Shown: positions 16,762 to 28,245, counted from the stretch's first letter. The stretch: 64,000 nucleotides of DNA from Candidatus Thiothrix anitrata (GCF_017901155.1 NZ_CP072800.1:1887283-1951282), one strand, 5' to 3'. Notes: generated by a model from the sequence alone, not told the origin. Program-made: numbers and translations.

Positions 16762-17061
16762 TTAAAACGTTTGTTTTAAAATATCAGGGCGGTCGGGGTT
16801 ACGGCGGTATAAAACAGCAATGTTGCCGATGCGTTGAATGGTTTGCGCTTGGCTATATTGGACAATTTGTGACAGAATTTCGTCACGTAAATTGCGGTCG
16901 CCGACGCTTAATTTGATCTTAATCAATTGGTGGTGGTCGAGTGCTCCGCTAATTTCTTCCAAGATCGTGGGTTTCAGCCCGTGCTGACCGACCATCACAA
17001 CGGGTTTGAGGTCGTGTGCGCGAGTACGCAGCCGTTTTTTCTGAGTTTCGTTCAGTTCCAT
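16762..17061 (-). CDS. yhbY: YhbY family CRM-domain RNA-binding protein
   Basis: This 99-aa protein is a single CRM domain (LRTRAHDLKPVVMVGQHGL, then HHQLIKIKLSVGDR), associated with assembly of the large ribosomal subunit. ATG 17061 gives the usual family N-terminus MELNETQKKRL; an upstream ATG (17115) would add 18 atypical residues. It diverges from rlmE with a 47-bp spacer, the arrangement found in many gammaproteobacteria. Confidence 0.92.
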   Translation of the reverse strand: MELNETQKKRLRTRAHDLKPVVMVGQHGLKPTILEEISGALDHHQLIKIKLSVGDRNLRDEILSQIVQYSQAQTIQRIGNIAVLYRRNPDRPDILKQTF

Positions 17062-17108
17062 GATACGCTTTCCGTAAATTGACGAAGTGTAATGAGTGAT
17101 ATTGAGGC

Positions 17109-17729
17109 ATGGCAAGAAGCAAAAGCAGTCAACGCTGGTTAGGTGAGCATTTTAGTGATGAATTTGTCAAAAAAGCACAGCAAGAAGGTTATCGTTCGCG
17201 TGCAGTTTACAAATTAAAGGAAATTCAGGAGAAAGATCGCATTATCCAGCCGTGCATGAAGGTCGTGGACTTAGGCGCGGCTCCCGGTGGGTGGAGTCAG
17301 TACGCAACAAAATTGATTGGACGTAAAGGACGAATCGTGGCTAGTGATATTTTGCCATTAGACCCTTTACCGTTTGTGGAGTTTGTGTTGGGCGACTTCC
17401 GTGACGATGCCGTTTTAGCCGAAATTTTAGGGTTATTGGGTGATGATAAGGCTGATCTTGTAATTTCGGACATGGCACCCAATATGAGTGGCGTGGATGC
17501 TGTCGATCAACCCCGCGCCGTTCATCTATGTGAACTTGCGTTAGATATGGCGCGGCAGGTATTAAAGCCGGGTGGAGCCTTCTTAGTAAAGCTTTTTCAA
17601 GGAGCTGGTTCGGAAGAATACTTGCGTGAAGTGCGTAGTAGCTTCAAAACCGTGAAAGTAAGAAAGCCAGCAGCGTCAAGACCCCGCAGCAGGGAAGTTT
17701 ATGTGCTTGCCCAAGGTTTTGTGGTGTAA
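17109..17729 (+). CDS. rlmE: 23S rRNA (uridine-2552 2'-O) methyltransferase
   Basis: This 206-aa RrmJ/FtsJ family enzyme methylates U2552 in the A-loop of 23S rRNA using S-adenosylmethionine. Seen are the SAM-binding motif [15 protein letters not shown], the catalytic K-D-K-E set with [21 protein letters not shown] and a terminal [10 protein letters not shown]. Length is usual. It lies 63 bp upstream of ftsH, the classical rlmE-ftsH pair. Confidence 0.95.
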   Translation: MARSKSSQRWLGEHFSDEFVKKAQQEGYRSRAVYKLKEIQEKDRIIQPCMKVVDLGAAPGGWSQYATKLIGRKGRIVASDILPLDPLPFVEFVLGDFRDDAVLAEILGLLGDDKADLVISDMAPNMSGVDAVDQPRAVHLCELALDMARQVLKPGGAFLVKLFQGAGSEEYLREVRSSFKTVKVRKPAASRPRSREVYVLAQGFVV

Positions 17730-17792
17730 TATAGGCTCGGATGGGTGTCACTGTGCATGGTGATACGCGTAAGTTGATAACGGAGAAATCTT

Positions 17793-19724
17793 TTGAACGA
17801 TTTAAGCAAAAATTTACTGATCTGGGCTGTTATCGCCTTTGTCCTGATTGCGGTATTCAGTAAATTTAGTGCGCCAGTACAGTCCTCTTCAGCCGTACCG
17901 TATTCGGAGTTTTTGAGTAGTGTCCACAATGGCACTGTTAAGGAAGTCGAGATTCGTGGCCAGAAAATCATTGGATTAGATGGGAATGGTAGCAAATTTG
18001 TTACCTATAGCCCACCGAATGATCCGAAGCTGGTTGATGATTTGGTGAAGCATAACGTCAAATTCCAAGCTTCCCCACCCGAAGAGCGTTCTATCCTCTG
18101 GGAAATTATTATTAATTGGGTGCCGTTTCTATTGATTATCGGTTTGTGGATCTACATCATGCGCCAGATGCAAGGTGGCGGTGGCGGTCGTGGTGCAATG
18201 TCGTTTGGTAAAAGTCGTGCGCGGATGATGACCGAAGACCAAGTAAAAGTGAATTTTAACGATGTCGCTGGCTGTGATGAAGCCAAGGAAGAAGTGGGTG
18301 AACTGGTCGAGTTTTTGCGCGATCCGGGCAAATTTCAGAAGCTCGGTGGTAAAATTCCACGCGGTGTATTGATGGTAGGCTCACCTGGTACCGGTAAAAC
18401 ATTGCTGGCAAAGGCGATTGCGGGTGAAGCGAAAGTACCATTCTTCAGCATTTCCGGTTCCGATTTTGTGGAAATGTTCGTTGGTGTGGGTGCTTCTCGT
18501 GTACGCGATATGTTTGAACAGGCTAAAAAGCACGCGCCTTGCATTATCTTTATCGACGAAATTGATGCGGTAGGCCGTCAACGTGGTGCGGGTGTAGGTG
18601 GTGGTCACGATGAACGTGAACAGACCCTCAACCAGTTGCTGGTCGAAATGGACGGATTTGAAGGCAGTGAAGGTATTATTGTGATTGCGGCGACTAACCG
18701 CCCGGACGTTTTGGATGCGGCATTGTTGCGACCCGGTCGTTTTGACCGTCAGGTAGTCGTGCCGTTGCCAGACGTGCGTGGTCGTGAGCACATCCTTAAA
18801 GTGCACATGCGTAAAGTGCCGTTGGGCGATGACGTGAAGGCATCTTTGATTGCACGTGGTACGCCGGGTTTCTCTGGTGCGGACTTAGCGAACTTAGTCA
18901 ATGAAGCGGCTTTATTTGCAGCGCGTAATAATAAACGCACCGTTGATATGGTGGAGTTTGAGAAGGCCAAAGATAAGATAATGATGGGTGCTGAACGTAA
19001 GTCCATGGTTATGAAAGAAGCTGAGAAATTGGCGACAGCTTACCATGAAGCTGGTCATGCAATTGTTGGCTTGAGCGTTCCTGAGCATGATCCTGTCTAT
19101 AAGGTCAGCATCATTCCGCGTGGTCGTGCACTGGGTGTAACCATGTATTTACCGGAAGAGGATCGCTACAGCGCGAGTAAACAGCGTCTGGAAAGTCAAA
19201 TTTCCAGCTTGTACGGTGGCCGCATCGCTGAAGAGTTGATTTACGGTATTGAAGGTGTAACGACTGGTGCATCTAATGATATTGAGCGTGCAACCAGTAT
19301 TGCACGTAACATGGTTACCAAATGGGGGTTGTCAAGTCGGATGGGGCCATTAGCGTATTCCGAGGACGAGGGCGAAGTCTTCTTGGGGCGTTCTGTCACG
19401 CAGCATAAGCATGTGTCTGATGAAACGGCTTTCGCGATTGACGGTGAAATTCGTCAGGTGATTGACCGTAATTATAACCGTGCTAAGCAGATTCTCACTG
19501 ATAAAATGAGTGTATTGCACGCAATGGCACAAGCACTGATGAAATACGAGACAATTGATCGCGCTCAGGTGGATGCCTTGATGCGTGGTGAAGAGCCGCC
19601 GCCGCCAGCTGATTGGACTGATGATGACTCATCGGGCGGTAAAGGTACACCGAGTAAGCCGCGTGCGTCGGAGGGTGATAAAACTGACGGGAGTGTTATT
19701 GGTGGGGCGGCTAGCTCACATTAA
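17793..19724 (+). CDS. ftsH: ATP-dependent zinc metalloprotease FtsH
   Basis: This 643-aa membrane protease degrades misfolded membrane proteins and regulatory substrates. It has TM1 (residues about 8-24), a small periplasmic domain, TM2 (about 107-124), the AAA module (Walker A GSPGTGKT about residue 195, Walker B IIFIDEID, second region of homology [20 protein letters not shown]) and the zinc site HEAGH (about 418). The start is TTG 17793, supported by GGAG 7-10 nt upstream and by the normal N-terminus that follows. A strong terminator lies 26 bp after the stop and separates it from folP. Confidence 0.96.
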   Translation: MNDLSKNLLIWAVIAFVLIAVFSKFSAPVQSSSAVPYSEFLSSVHNGTVKEVEIRGQKIIGLDGNGSKFVTYSPPNDPKLVDDLVKHNVKFQASPPEERSILWEIIINWVPFLLIIGLWIYIMRQMQGGGGGRGAMSFGKSRARMMTEDQVKVNFNDVAGCDEAKEEVGELVEFLRDPGKFQKLGGKIPRGVLMVGSPGTGKTLLAKAIAGEAKVPFFSISGSDFVEMFVGVGASRVRDMFEQAKKHAPCIIFIDEIDAVGRQRGAGVGGGHDEREQTLNQLLVEMDGFEGSEGIIVIAATNRPDVLDAALLRPGRFDRQVVVPLPDVRGREHILKVHMRKVPLGDDVKASLIARGTPGFSGADLANLVNEAALFAARNNKRTVDMVEFEKAKDKIMMGAERKSMVMKEAEKLATAYHEAGHAIVGLSVPEHDPVYKVSIIPRGRALGVTMYLPEEDRYSASKQRLESQISSLYGGRIAEELIYGIEGVTTGASNDIERATSIARNMVTKWGLSSRMGPLAYSEDEGEVFLGRSVTQHKHVSDETAFAIDGEIRQVIDRNYNRAKQILTDKMSVLHAMAQALMKYETIDRAQVDALMRGEEPPPPADWTDDDSSGGKGTPSKPRASEGDKTDGSVIGGAASSH

Positions 19725-19750
19725 GCATTCTCACCGTTGATTAAAATGAA

Positions 19751-19782
19751 GGCGCGAATTTGGGTTCGCGCCTTTTCTTTTT
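19751..19782 (+). terminator. Rho-independent terminator after ftsH
   Basis: GGCGCGAA (19751-19758) and TTCGCGCC (19765-19772) form a perfect 8-bp stem around TTTGGG, followed by TTTTCTTTTT. It lies 26 bp after the ftsH stop and 14 bp before folP, so folP must be transcribed by read-through or from a promoter overlapping this spacer. Confidence 0.9.
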
Positions 19783-19796
19783 GGGGAGTAGCGAGA

Positions 19797-20621
19797 ATGT
19801 CAGTGGTGATAACGCACAGCGTAAGGGTGATGGGGATTCTTAATGTAACTCCCGACTCGTTTTCTGATGGCGGCAAATTTCATGGGTGTGATGTCGCTTT
19901 GCGTCATGTGGAACAAATGTTGCTGGATGGTGCAACAATTATTGATGTGGGCGGTGAGTCGACGCGCCCCGGTGCACAGGCGGTAACATTACAGGCGGAA
20001 TTAGATCGTGTTGTGCCCGTCATCGAAGCCATTAACGAGCGTTTTGAGGTATTGGTGTCAGTGGATACCAGTAAGCCTGAAGTCATGCAGGCAGCCGTTG
20101 CTGCGGGTGCGGGCATGATTAATGACGTGCGGGCGTTGCAGGAGCCGGGTGCGTTGGCGGTTTGTGCGGATTTGTCCGTGCCCATTTGTTTGATGCACAT
20201 GCAGGGGGAGCCGCGCACCATGCAGCAAAATCCACAATACGCTGATGTGGTGTGGGATGTTTACCGCTTCTTTAAGGCGCGAATTCAAGCGTGTGAAGTG
20301 GCTGGTATTGAGCGTGAACGTTTGATTCTTGATCCGGGGTTTGGTTTTGGTAAGACATTGCAGCATAATGTTGCGCTTTTATTTCAATTACGCGAATTAC
20401 AGCGGCTAAACTTACCTTTACTGGTGGGATTGTCGCGTAAATCCATGATTGGTGCATTGTTAGGTGGTATTCCCGTGGAACAGCGAATGTCGGGCAGTGT
20501 CACCGCTGCGGTGATGGCGGCAGTGAACGGCGCGTCGATTGTGCGGGTGCATGATGTCAAAGAAACGGTTGAGGCAATTAGTTTTTACAACGCAGCATTG
20601 GAAGTTTGGATGACAAGCTAG
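19797..20621 (+). CDS. folP: Dihydropteroate synthase
   Basis: This 274-aa TIM-barrel enzyme joins p-aminobenzoate to 6-hydroxymethyl-dihydropterin pyrophosphate in folate synthesis. Motifs are MGILNVTPDSFSDGG, DVGGESTRPGA, INDVRAL, LDPGFGFGK and LVGLSRKSMIG. ATG 19797 with GGGGAG upstream is chosen; a longer frame from 19737 would run through the terminator hairpin. It lies between ftsH and glmM as in E. coli. Confidence 0.95.
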   Translation: MSVVITHSVRVMGILNVTPDSFSDGGKFHGCDVALRHVEQMLLDGATIIDVGGESTRPGAQAVTLQAELDRVVPVIEAINERFEVLVSVDTSKPEVMQAAVAAGAGMINDVRALQEPGALAVCADLSVPICLMHMQGEPRTMQQNPQYADVVWDVYRFFKARIQACEVAGIERERLILDPGFGFGKTLQHNVALLFQLRELQRLNLPLLVGLSRKSMIGALLGGIPVEQRMSGSVTAAVMAAVNGASIVRVHDVKETVEAISFYNAALEVWMTS

Positions 20622-20662
20622 ACGGGTGTTTGGTTTGAATTGAGTGGTAGGATTTTACAGCA

Positions 20663-21999
20663 ATGGCAAGAAAATATTTCGGTACAGACGGGATTCGCGG
20701 CAAAATCGGGCGTTATCCGATGACCCCTGACTTTGTATTAAAATTAGGTTGGGCAGCGGGAAAAGTGCTGGCAAGTAACGGACATCCTTTGGTGTTGATC
20801 GGTAAGGATACGCGGATTTCCGGTTACATGCTGGAATCTGCATTGCAAGCAGGTTTGGTGGCTGCGGGTGTGAATATCCGTTTATTAGGGCCGATGCCTA
20901 CGCCTGCGGTGGCTTATTTAACTCGTGCATTCCGGGCTTCTGCCGGCATTGTAATCAGTGCCTCGCACAATCCGTACGATGATAACGGCGTGAAGTTTTT
21001 CTCTGGTGACGGCACAAAATTGCCCGACGAAGTAGAAGAAGAAATTGAACGTTGGTTGGATATGGACTTTAAAACCGTGTCTTCTGACGAACTGGGTAAA
21101 GTCGAACGTGCTAAAGACGCGGCGGGACGTTACATTGAATTTTGCAAACGCGCGTTGCCAAATACGTGTTTCCCTGAAAGGTTTGCGGATGGTCGTCGAT
21201 TGCGCCAACGGTGCGACTTATCACGTAGCACCCGATGTGTTCAAGGAGCTGGGCGCGGAAGTCATTGCGATTGGCAATACGCCTGATGGTATCAACATTA
21301 ATGAAGCGTGCGGCGCAACCCATGTGGATGCTTTGTGCGATGCCGTTTTACGTTATCGTGCTGATCTTGGCATTGCCTTGGATGGTGATGGTGATCGTTT
21401 GATCATGGTGGATCAGCGCGGCGAGACGGTCGATGGCGATGAGATTCTCGCGATTATTGCGCACCACCGTCATGCTGAAGGCAAATTGCACGGCGGCGTG
21501 GTTGGCACGCTGATGAGCAATCTTGGTTTGGAAAAGTCGATTCAGGCGTTGGGCGTGCCGTTTTACCGTGCGAAAGTCGGCGACCGCTATGTTATTGAGC
21601 AAATGACGCAACATGATTGTGATTTGGGTGGCGAATCCTCTGGGCATATCATTGTGCGCAATTTCATCACTACCGGTGATGGCATTATTGCCGCGCTGCA
21701 AGTGTTGCGTGCGATGCGCATGACGGGCAAGTCCTTACATGACCTGAAAAGCGTGATGACCAAATACCCGCAAACCCTGATCAATGTTCCGACCAAAGCA
21801 CAAGATCAATTTGAATGAATCTGTCGCGATTCAGGATGCTGTGCGTCAGGTTGAGCAACAATTGGGTAATCGTGGACGGGTATTATTGCGTGCCTCTGGC
21901 ACTGAGCCTCTGATTCGGGTGATGGTGGAGGGTGAAGATCCCCACGAAACCGCTGAATTGGCAGAGCAAATCGCCAGTGCGGTGCGGGCTGCGGCCTGA
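20663..21999 (+). pseudogene. glmM: Phosphoglucosamine mutase GlmM, two frameshifts
   Basis: GlmM converts glucosamine-6-phosphate to glucosamine-1-phosphate for UDP-GlcNAc synthesis. All functional parts are present but in three frames: the phosphoserine loop [12 protein letters not shown] (frame from 20663), the metal loop [13 protein letters not shown] (after about 21170) and the phosphate-binding [11 protein letters not shown] (after about 21798). The first break is one extra T near 21169-21171, after the PNT residues and before [11 protein letters not shown]. The second is one extra base near 21798, before HKINLNES. Removing one base at each restores a normal protein of about 445 aa. Because glmM is essential in most bacteria and sits in its normal place, errors in the consensus are the first explanation; a second glmM elsewhere is the other. 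Confidence 0.88.
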
Positions 22000-22075
22000 C
22001 CTGCCCAGAATGAAGATTGATTTCCACCGCTTATGCAGGTAATCTTTCGCCCTTGCTTGAAAGAGAGGTGGAGTT

Positions 22076-22828
22076 ATGCGTCAAAAATTGGTTGCAGGTA
22101 ACTGGAAACTAAACGGGTCAAAGGCGAGTATCGAGTCTTTGATGGGTGGCATTCTAGCAGGGCTGGAAGGCATGGATAATGTGGCGGTGGCAGTTTGCCC
22201 ACCTTATGTCTACATTCCCATGACTCAATCGCTGGTGGTTGGAAGCCGTGTCGGTCTGGGTTCTCAGGATATTGCTGATCAAGACGCAGGGGCTTTCACT
22301 GGCGAAGTTTCCGGTACGATGCTCAAGGAATTCGGCTGTGACTACGCGATTGTAGGTCACTCTGAACGCCGTGCGATTTACGGTGAGCAGGACGCTGATA
22401 CTGCGCGTAAGTTTGCTGCTGCACGTAAGCACGGTCTGAAGCCGATTCTGTGTGTGGGCGAAACGCTGGAAGAGCGTGAAGCTGGCATTACTGAAGCGGT
22501 CGTAGCGCGTCAGCTGGATGCGGTGATTGCGATGGAAGGTGTGGAAGCACTGACTGACGGTGTGATTGCTTACGAACCGGTGTGGGCGATTGGTACGGGT
22601 AAAACCGCTAGTCCGCAACAGGCGCAGGATGTTCATGCGTTTATTCGCGGCAAATTGGCTGCGCTGAATGAATCAGTCGCAGCAAAAGTACAAATTTTAT
22701 ACGGCGGCAGCGTCAAAGGCGCGAATGCTGCTGAATTGTTTGCAATGCCGGATATTGACGGTGGCCTGATTGGTGGTGCATCACTGGATGCCAACGAATT
22801 CTTGGCTATTTGCAAAGCCGGTAACTAA
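22076..22828 (+). CDS. tpiA: Triosephosphate isomerase
   Basis: This 250-aa cytosolic TIM-barrel enzyme interconverts dihydroxyacetone phosphate and glyceraldehyde-3-phosphate. Seen are GNWKLNG with the substrate lysine, VGHSERR with the catalytic histidine, [14 protein letters not shown] with the catalytic glutamate and [11 protein letters not shown] for phosphate binding. GAGAGG lies 8 nt upstream of the ATG. Its place between glmM and secG is common in gammaproteobacteria outside the Enterobacterales. Confidence 0.96.
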   Translation: MRQKLVAGNWKLNGSKASIESLMGGILAGLEGMDNVAVAVCPPYVYIPMTQSLVVGSRVGLGSQDIADQDAGAFTGEVSGTMLKEFGCDYAIVGHSERRAIYGEQDADTARKFAAARKHGLKPILCVGETLEEREAGITEAVVARQLDAVIAMEGVEALTDGVIAYEPVWAIGTGKTASPQQAQDVHAFIRGKLAALNESVAAKVQILYGGSVKGANAAELFAMPDIDGGLIGGASLDANEFLAICKAGN

Positions 22829-22845
22829 GGTTAATAAAAAACACT

Positions 22846-23310
22846 ATGTTATACAATGTCTTGTTGATCATGTTGATCGTTGTTTCTGTTGCCATGATTG
22901 TGTTGATCCTGATGCAACAGGGTAAGGGTGCAGATGCGGGTGCTGCGTTTGGCAGTGGTGCGTCAGGTACAGTATTTGGGTCGCAAGGTTCTGCGAACTT
23001 TTTGAGTCGCACGACGGCGATTTTGGCAACGCTTTTCTTTTTACTGGCATTAGCATTAGCGTTCCTGGCTTCAGGGCGTACTATCCAATCGGGCAGTATT
23101 ATGGAAGCGGTTACGCCAAGTGGGCAAGCGGTGGAAACCGCAGCACCGGTGCCAAACAGTGACGTACCGCCAGCGCCTGCCGCCGAGAAAGCTTCTAGCG
23201 ATGTTCCGCCTGCTGTTGATGCTAAGCCGTCTGACAAGGTTGAAGAAAAGGCAGTGGTTGATGAGAAAAAACCAATTGCCGATGAAAAACCCGTGCAAGA
23301 GTCAAAGTAA
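22846..23310 (+). CDS. secG: Protein-export membrane protein SecG
   Basis: This 154-aa subunit of the SecYEG translocon has the two expected helices (residues about 2-22 and 54-75) and the conserved loop [21 protein letters not shown]. The C-terminal half is a long Pro/Ala/Lys/Glu-rich tail, longer than in E. coli SecG (110 aa) and probably disordered. It lies 17 bp after tpiA and directly before the tRNA-Leu gene. Confidence 0.93.
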   Translation: MLYNVLLIMLIVVSVAMIVLILMQQGKGADAGAAFGSGASGTVFGSQGSANFLSRTTAILATLFFLLALALAFLASGRTIQSGSIMEAVTPSGQAVETAAPVPNSDVPPAPAAEKASSDVPPAVDAKPSDKVEEKAVVDEKKPIADEKPVQESK

Positions 23311-23336
23311 TAGCAGTAGAATATCGCGCCTGCTTT

Positions 23337-23421
23337 GCCGACGTGGTGGAATTGGTAGACACGCTATCTTGAGGGGGTAGTGGCGCAAGCTGTACCGGTT
23401 CGAGTCCGGTCGTCGGTACCA
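23337..23421 (+). tRNA. tRNA-Leu (anticodon GAG)
   Basis: This is an 85-nt class II tRNA including the encoded CCA. The acceptor GCCGACG pairs with CGTCGGT (one G-U pair). The anticodon stem CTATC/GGTAG holds loop TTGAGGG with anticodon GAG, and a variable arm and a T-arm (ACCGG TTCGAGT CCGGT) follow. It corresponds to leuU of E. coli, which also follows secG. Confidence 0.95.
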
Positions 23422-23426
23422 TACAT

Positions 23427-23460
23427 AAAAAGCCTGTCATCGTAAGATGATGGGCTTTTT
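23427..23460 (+). terminator. Rho-independent terminator after tRNA-Leu
   Basis: AAAAAGCCTGTCATC and GATGATGGGCTTTTT pair over 15 positions (two G-U) around a GTAA loop, ending in a T-run. It starts 5 nt after the tRNA CCA end and closes the secG-tRNA-Leu transcript before the nuo operon. The 185 bp from here to nuoA hold no gene that I can see and should contain the nuo promoter. Confidence 0.9.
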
Positions 23461-23645
23461 GCTTTTATGCCTAATTCTTGCTAAAACCTGACAATACCCA
23501 CTTTGGGGAATTAATCTGTGGTTCATGCACCGTTATATTCGACTGTATAACGAAATAGTGATACAAACAGTGTGTGTTTGGAATCATGCATCACAGACAA
23601 CCGAGTGGTTTGGAGAGAACGCCACGGTTTGCACCAGGAGTTAGT

Positions 23646-24002
23646 ATGCTAGGAGAATACCTTCCCATTCTCGTTTTTCTGGCAGTCGGTTTTGGCTTAG
23701 CAGTGGTATTGCTAGGTTTGGGTTTGCTTGCAGGCCCGCGCCGACCGGACGCAGAAAAAGATTCACCGTTCGAGTGCGGCTTCCCCGCGTTTGAAGACTC
23801 TCGCATCAAATTTGACGTGCGCTACTACCTCGTCGCCATCCTCTTCATCATTTTCGACCTTGAAATCGCCTTTCTGTTCCCGTGGGCCATTGTGCTCGAC
23901 ACCATTGGTGTGTTCGGTATCGTGGCGATGGGTATTTTCCTGACTATCCTGATTGTTGGTTTCATCTACGAGTGGAAAAAAGGGGCATTGGAATGGGAGT
24001 AG
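23646..24002 (+). CDS. nuoA: NADH-quinone oxidoreductase subunit A
   Basis: This 118-aa membrane subunit of complex I has three helices and the conserved loop [25 protein letters not shown] 23646 is chosen because AGGAG lies about 7 nt upstream and the next residues ([12 protein letters not shown]) are the usual N-terminus; the longer frame from 23574 adds non-conserved residues. It is the first gene of nuoA-N and overlaps nuoB by 10 bp. Confidence 0.95.
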   Translation: MLGEYLPILVFLAVGFGLAVVLLGLGLLAGPRRPDAEKDSPFECGFPAFEDSRIKFDVRYYLVAILFIIFDLEIAFLFPWAIVLDTIGVFGIVAMGIFLTILIVGFIYEWKKGALEWE

Positions 24003-24469
24003 AAGGGATTCTGGAGAAAGGCTTCGTTACCACGACAGCCGATGCCCTGATCAACTGGGCGCGTACTGGCTCGTTGTGGCCGATGACCTTTGGTCTGGCG
24101 TGCTGCGCGGTGGAAATGATGCACGCGGGGGCTTCTCGTTACGATTTAGACCGTTTCGGTATTGTATTCCGTCCCAGTCCGCGTCAATCGGATGTGATGA
24201 TCGTGGCAGGAACGCTGACCAACAAGATGGCTCCGGCATTACGCAAGGTCTATGATCAGATGGCGGAACCGCGTTGGGTGATTTCGATGGGGTCTTGCGC
24301 CAATGGTGGCGGTTACTACCATTATTCCTACGCGGTGGTGCGCGGGTGTGACCGGATTGTGCCGGTGGATATTTACGTACCCGGTTGCCCGCCAACCGCT
24401 GAAGCCCTGCTGTATGGCATTATCCAGTTGCAGAATAAAATTCGTCGAACCAACACGATAGCGCGGTAA
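23993..24469 (+). CDS. nuoB: NADH-quinone oxidoreductase subunit B
   Basis: This 158-aa peripheral subunit carries the terminal 4Fe-4S cluster N2 next to the quinone site. The cysteine pattern is complete: [21 protein letters not shown] and [15 protein letters not shown] 23993 lies inside the end of nuoA. The next gene follows after 3 bp. Confidence 0.96.
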   Translation: MGVEGILEKGFVTTTADALINWARTGSLWPMTFGLACCAVEMMHAGASRYDLDRFGIVFRPSPRQSDVMIVAGTLTNKMAPALRKVYDQMAEPRWVISMGSCANGGGYYHYSYAVVRGCDRIVPVDIYVPGCPPTAEALLYGIIQLQNKIRRTNTIAR

Positions 24470-24472
24470 TTC

Positions 24473-25186
24473 ATGGCTGTATCACTCGAATTTGTTAAGG
24501 ATTACGTTCAGCAAGGACTCGGCGATAAGCTGTCAGCCAGCATTCTGGCGCACGGCGAGTTGACCTTGGAAGTAGCTGCTGAACATTGGCTGGAAGTGGC
24601 GCGTTTCTTGCGGCACGATTCCATGTTGGATTTTGCGCAACTGACCGATTTGTGTGGGGTCGATTACCTCACATATGGTGATGCGGAATGGGATGTGACC
24701 ACTGCCTCACGCAGCGGTTTTAGCCGTGCGGCACAGGCTACCGAGGCGGATCCGTTTGATTTTGATGCGCAGGAAGAAGACGCTCAGTTCGCGGGTAAAC
24801 GTTTCGCGGTAGTCATTCACTTGTTATCGGTAAGCCGCAATATGCGTATTCGGGTGCGCACACGCTGCGATGACAACGATTTTCCGGTAGTGGCATCGTT
24901 GGTCGACATCTGGAGTTCGGTGAATTGGTACGAGCGTGAAGCGTTTGATCTGTTTGGGATTATGTTCAGTGGACACCCGGATTTACGGCGCATCCTCACC
25001 GACTACGGTTTTGTCGGACACCCCTTCCGCAAAGATTTCCCGCTCATCGGACAGGTTGAAATGCGTTACGACGCTGAGCAAAAGCGCGTCATTTACGAAC
25101 CTGTATCCATTGAAGCGCGGGTATTGGTTCCGCGCACTATCCGCGCTGACCAGCGTTTTTCCCCAGCCGTGGAGCGTGATGACTAA
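24473..25186 (+). CDS. nuoC: NADH-quinone oxidoreductase subunit C
   Basis: This 237-aa 30-kDa subunit of the peripheral arm has the family signature [26 protein letters not shown] split over its C-terminal half, then [10 protein letters not shown]. An acidic insert near residues 85-105 ([14 protein letters not shown]) lies between the first and second parts of the domain. It is separate from nuoD, unlike the NuoCD fusion of E. coli, and its stop overlaps the nuoD start by one base. Confidence 0.95.
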   Translation: MAVSLEFVKDYVQQGLGDKLSASILAHGELTLEVAAEHWLEVARFLRHDSMLDFAQLTDLCGVDYLTYGDAEWDVTTASRSGFSRAAQATEADPFDFDAQEEDAQFAGKRFAVVIHLLSVSRNMRIRVRTRCDDNDFPVVASLVDIWSSVNWYEREAFDLFGIMFSGHPDLRRILTDYGFVGHPFRKDFPLIGQVEMRYDAEQKRVIYEPVSIEARVLVPRTIRADQRFSPAVERDD

Positions 25187-26439
25187 TGCCTGAAATCCGC
25201 AATTTTACGCTGAACTTTGGTCCAGCTCACCCCGCCGCGCACGGTGTGTTGCGTCTGGTGCTGGAAATGGACGGCGAAACCATCGTGCGTGCTGACCCGC
25301 ATATTGGCTTGCTGCACCGTGGCACCGAAAAGCTGGCAGAAAGTAAACCGTATAACCAAAGCATCGGTTACATGGATCGCCTCGATTACGTGTCGATGAT
25401 GTGCAACGAACACGGTTACGTGCTGGCGATTGAAAAGCTGTTGGGGATTACCCCGCCAGAACGTGCGCTTTACATTCGCACCATGTTCGACGAAATTACC
25501 CGTATTCTCAATCACTTGCTGTGGATTGGCGCACACGCGCTGGACGTGGGTGCAATGACTATGTTCTTGTACGCTTTCCGCGAACGCGAAGATTTGATGG
25601 ATGCATATGAAGCGGTATCCGGCGCACGTTTGCACGCGACTTACTACCGTCCGGGCGGGGTTTACCGCGATTTACCGGATTCCATGCCGCAATTTTTGCC
25701 GAACCGTTTCCGCACTGAAGTCGAAGCTAAGCGTTTGAATGCCAATCGTGGCGGTTCGTTGCTGGATTTCTTGGAAGATTTCACCAACCGTTTCCCCGGT
25801 TATGTCGACGAGTACGAAACCTTGCTGACTGACAACCGCATCTGGAAGCAGCGTCTCGTCGGGATTGGCGTGGTGTCGCCGGAGCGTGCGCTGCAACTCG
25901 GTTTCAGTGGCGCAATGCTACGCGGTTCAGGCGTTGAATGGGATTTGCGCAAGAAGCAACCGTATGCCGCTTACGACAAAATGGATTTCGATATTCCGGT
26001 GGGAACGCACGGCGATAGCTACGACCGCTATTTGGTGCGGGTTGAAGAAATGCGCCAATCCAATCGCATTATCAAGCAATGTATTGACTGGTTGCGCGTC
26101 AATCCCGGTGACGTGATGTTGGAAGACAGCAAAATTGCTCCGCCGAAACGCGCTGAAATGAAGCAGGACATGGAAGCCTTGATTCAGCATTTCAAGCTGA
26201 TGACCGAAGGCTATTGCTTGCCAGAAGGCGAGTCTTATGCGGCAGTGGAACACCCTAAAGGTGAATTTGGTTGCTACATCGTCTCGGATGGCGCGAACAA
26301 ACCGTACCGCTTAAAAGTGCGTGCGCCGGGATTTGCACATTTATCCGGCTTGGATGAAATGGTGAAAGGTCACATGCTGGCTGACGTGGTGGCGATTATC
26401 GGCACTCAAGATATTGTTTTCGGGGAGGTTGACCGTTGA
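25186..26439 (+). CDS. nuoD: NADH-quinone oxidoreductase subunit D
   Basis: This 417-aa 49-kDa subunit forms the quinone-binding pocket with NuoB. Motifs are [24 protein letters not shown] (quinone-near His) and [21 protein letters not shown] with the terminal IVFGEVDR. Length is standard for unfused NuoD. It starts within the nuoC stop codon (TAATG) and ends overlapping nuoE. Confidence 0.96.
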   Translation: MPEIRNFTLNFGPAHPAAHGVLRLVLEMDGETIVRADPHIGLLHRGTEKLAESKPYNQSIGYMDRLDYVSMMCNEHGYVLAIEKLLGITPPERALYIRTMFDEITRILNHLLWIGAHALDVGAMTMFLYAFREREDLMDAYEAVSGARLHATYYRPGGVYRDLPDSMPQFLPNRFRTEVEAKRLNANRGGSLLDFLEDFTNRFPGYVDEYETLLTDNRIWKQRLVGIGVVSPERALQLGFSGAMLRGSGVEWDLRKKQPYAAYDKMDFDIPVGTHGDSYDRYLVRVEEMRQSNRIIKQCIDWLRVNPGDVMLEDSKIAPPKRAEMKQDMEALIQHFKLMTEGYCLPEGESYAAVEHPKGEFGCYIVSDGANKPYRLKVRAPGFAHLSGLDEMVKGHMLADVVAIIGTQDIVFGEVDR

Positions 26440-26960
26440 TGACTGAACATCCTATTACGATGCTCAAGCGCAAAAGCGACTTGCTCAGCCATCACGAGCG
26501 TGAAGACATTGATAGCTGGTTGGCACGCTATCCGGCGGATAAAAAGCAATCAGCACTGCTGGCAGCATTACGTGCGGTGATGCACGAAGACCATTATTTA
26601 TCCCGCGAAAAAATGGATGCGGTGGCAGATTATTTAGGCTTGCCCGAAATTGCGGTGTATGAAGTTGCCAGTTTTTATTCCATGTATGAAATGGATGCAA
26701 AAGCGGCGGCGAAGTACAGCATTTCGGTTTGCACCAATGTCTCCTGCATGTTGTGCGGTTCGGATGTGATTCTCGATCATGTTGAGAAAAAGCTGGGCAT
26801 TAAGCTGGGCGAATCCACGCCAGACGGTAAATTCTTCCTTAAAGTCGAAGAAGAGTGCCTCGCCGCTTGCAGCAGTGCGCCGATGATGCAGGTCAACCAC
26901 GTATACCACACCCATCTCACCCCTGAAAAAGTGGATGAGATTTTGGACGGACTGGAGTAA
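26439..26960 (+). CDS. nuoE: NADH-quinone oxidoreductase subunit E
   Basis: This 173-aa 24-kDa subunit has a thioredoxin-like fold with a 2Fe-2S cluster (N1a). The ligands are [11 protein letters not shown] and [14 protein letters not shown] 26439 has GGGGAGG about 11 nt upstream; a TTG three bases earlier is also in frame. It overlaps the last base of nuoD. Confidence 0.95.
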   Translation: MTEHPITMLKRKSDLLSHHEREDIDSWLARYPADKKQSALLAALRAVMHEDHYLSREKMDAVADYLGLPEIAVYEVASFYSMYEMDAKAAAKYSISVCTNVSCMLCGSDVILDHVEKKLGIKLGESTPDGKFFLKVEEECLAACSSAPMMQVNHVYHTHLTPEKVDEILDGLE

Positions 26961-26964
26961 GCAC

Positions 26965-28245
26965 ATGGCAAATCAAGTCTGTTTCATCACGACCCAATTT
27001 GGTGACCAAGCCAATACATTGGAAAGCTACCTCAAAGTTGGCGGCTATCAGGCATGGCGAAAAATTCTGGCTGAAAAAACGCCTGCTGAAAATATTATCG
27101 AGGAGATCAAAGACTCCGGACTACGCGGGCGCGGCGGTGCAGGTTTCCCCACTGGCATGAAGTGGAGCTTTATGCCGCGTACTATGCCAGGGCAAAAATA
27201 CATCGTCTGCAACTCGGACGAATCCGAACCGGGTACGTGTAAAGACCGCGACATCTTGCGTTTCAACCCGCACGCGCTAGTGGAAGGCATGGCGATTGCG
27301 GGTTACAGTATTGGTGCAACCGTTGGTTACAACTACATGCGCGGCGAGTTTATGGATGAACCGTTCATCCATTTCGAGCAGGCAGTGAAAGAAGCCTACG
27401 AACTCGGTTTGCTGGGCAAAAATATTCAAGGCAGTGGCGTTGATTTTGACCTGTACGGCACGCTCGGTGCGGGTGCGTATGTGTGTGGCGAAGAGACTGC
27501 CTTGCTGGAATCGCTGGAAGGCAAAAAAGGTCAGCCACGTTTCAAGCCGCCATTCCCCGCGAGTTTCGGTTTATACGGTCGCCCGACCACGATTAATAAC
27601 ACTGAAACGCTGTCTTCCATTCCGGTGATCATGCGCAATGGCGGCAAGTGGTTTGCCGATTTGGGTGTGAAAAACTCCGGCGGCGAAAAGCTGTTTTCGA
27701 TGTCTGGGCATTTGAACAATCCGGGCAATTTCGAGATTCCGATGGGAATGCCGTTCCCTGAACTGCTGGCGTTAGCTGGTGGGGTGCGTAATGGTCGTAA
27801 ACTCAAAGCGGTGATTCCGGGCGGTTCGTCTGTTCCGGTGTTGCCGGGTGATGTCATGATGGGCTTGACGATGGATTACGACACCATTGCCAAAGCCGGT
27901 TCATACCTTGGTTCGGGCGCGGTCATTGTGATGGACGACACCACCGATATGGTCAAAGTGTTGCAGCGGATTTCCCGCTTTTACTTCTCCGAATCCTGTG
28001 GGCAATGCACACCGTGTCGTGAAGGCACTGGCTGGTTGTACCGGATGTTGACCCGCATTGTGGAAGGCAAGGGCAAGATGGAAGACGTTACGCGGCTCGA
28101 AGAAATTTCCCACAATATCGAAGGCCGTTCCATTTGCGCCTTGGGTGAAGCGGCAGCGATGCCGGTGTGGAGTTTCGTTAAGCATTTCCGTGAGGAATTT
28201 GAATACTACGTCAAGCACGGACGTAGCATGGTGGGACAGGGGTAA
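26965..28245 (+). CDS. nuoF: NADH-quinone oxidoreductase subunit F
   Basis: This 426-aa 51-kDa subunit binds NADH, FMN and cluster N3. Seen are the NADH site [13 protein letters not shown], the FMN-binding region [27 protein letters not shown] and the cluster motif [18 protein letters not shown] 26965 follows nuoE by 4 bp; an upstream in-frame start at 26935 would lie inside nuoE and adds atypical residues. Confidence 0.96.
   Translation: MANQVCFITTQFGDQANTLESYLKVGGYQAWRKILAEKTPAENIIEEIKDSGLRGRGGAGFPTGMKWSFMPRTMPGQKYIVCNSDESEPGTCKDRDILRFNPHALVEGMAIAGYSIGATVGYNYMRGEFMDEPFIHFEQAVKEAYELGLLGKNIQGSGVDFDLYGTLGAGAYVCGEETALLESLEGKKGQPRFKPPFPASFGLYGRPTTINNTETLSSIPVIMRNGGKWFADLGVKNSGGEKLFSMSGHLNNPGNFEIPMGMPFPELLALAGGVRNGRKLKAVIPGGSSVPVLPGDVMMGLTMDYDTIAKAGSYLGSGAVIVMDDTTDMVKVLQRISRFYFSESCGQCTPCREGTGWLYRMLTRIVEGKGKMEDVTRLEEISHNIEGRSICALGEAAAMPVWSFVKHFREEFEYYVKHGRSMVGQG

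Noticed and set aside
19737-19796. Extended FolP start
   Set aside because: The extra residues are encoded by the ftsH terminator hairpin.
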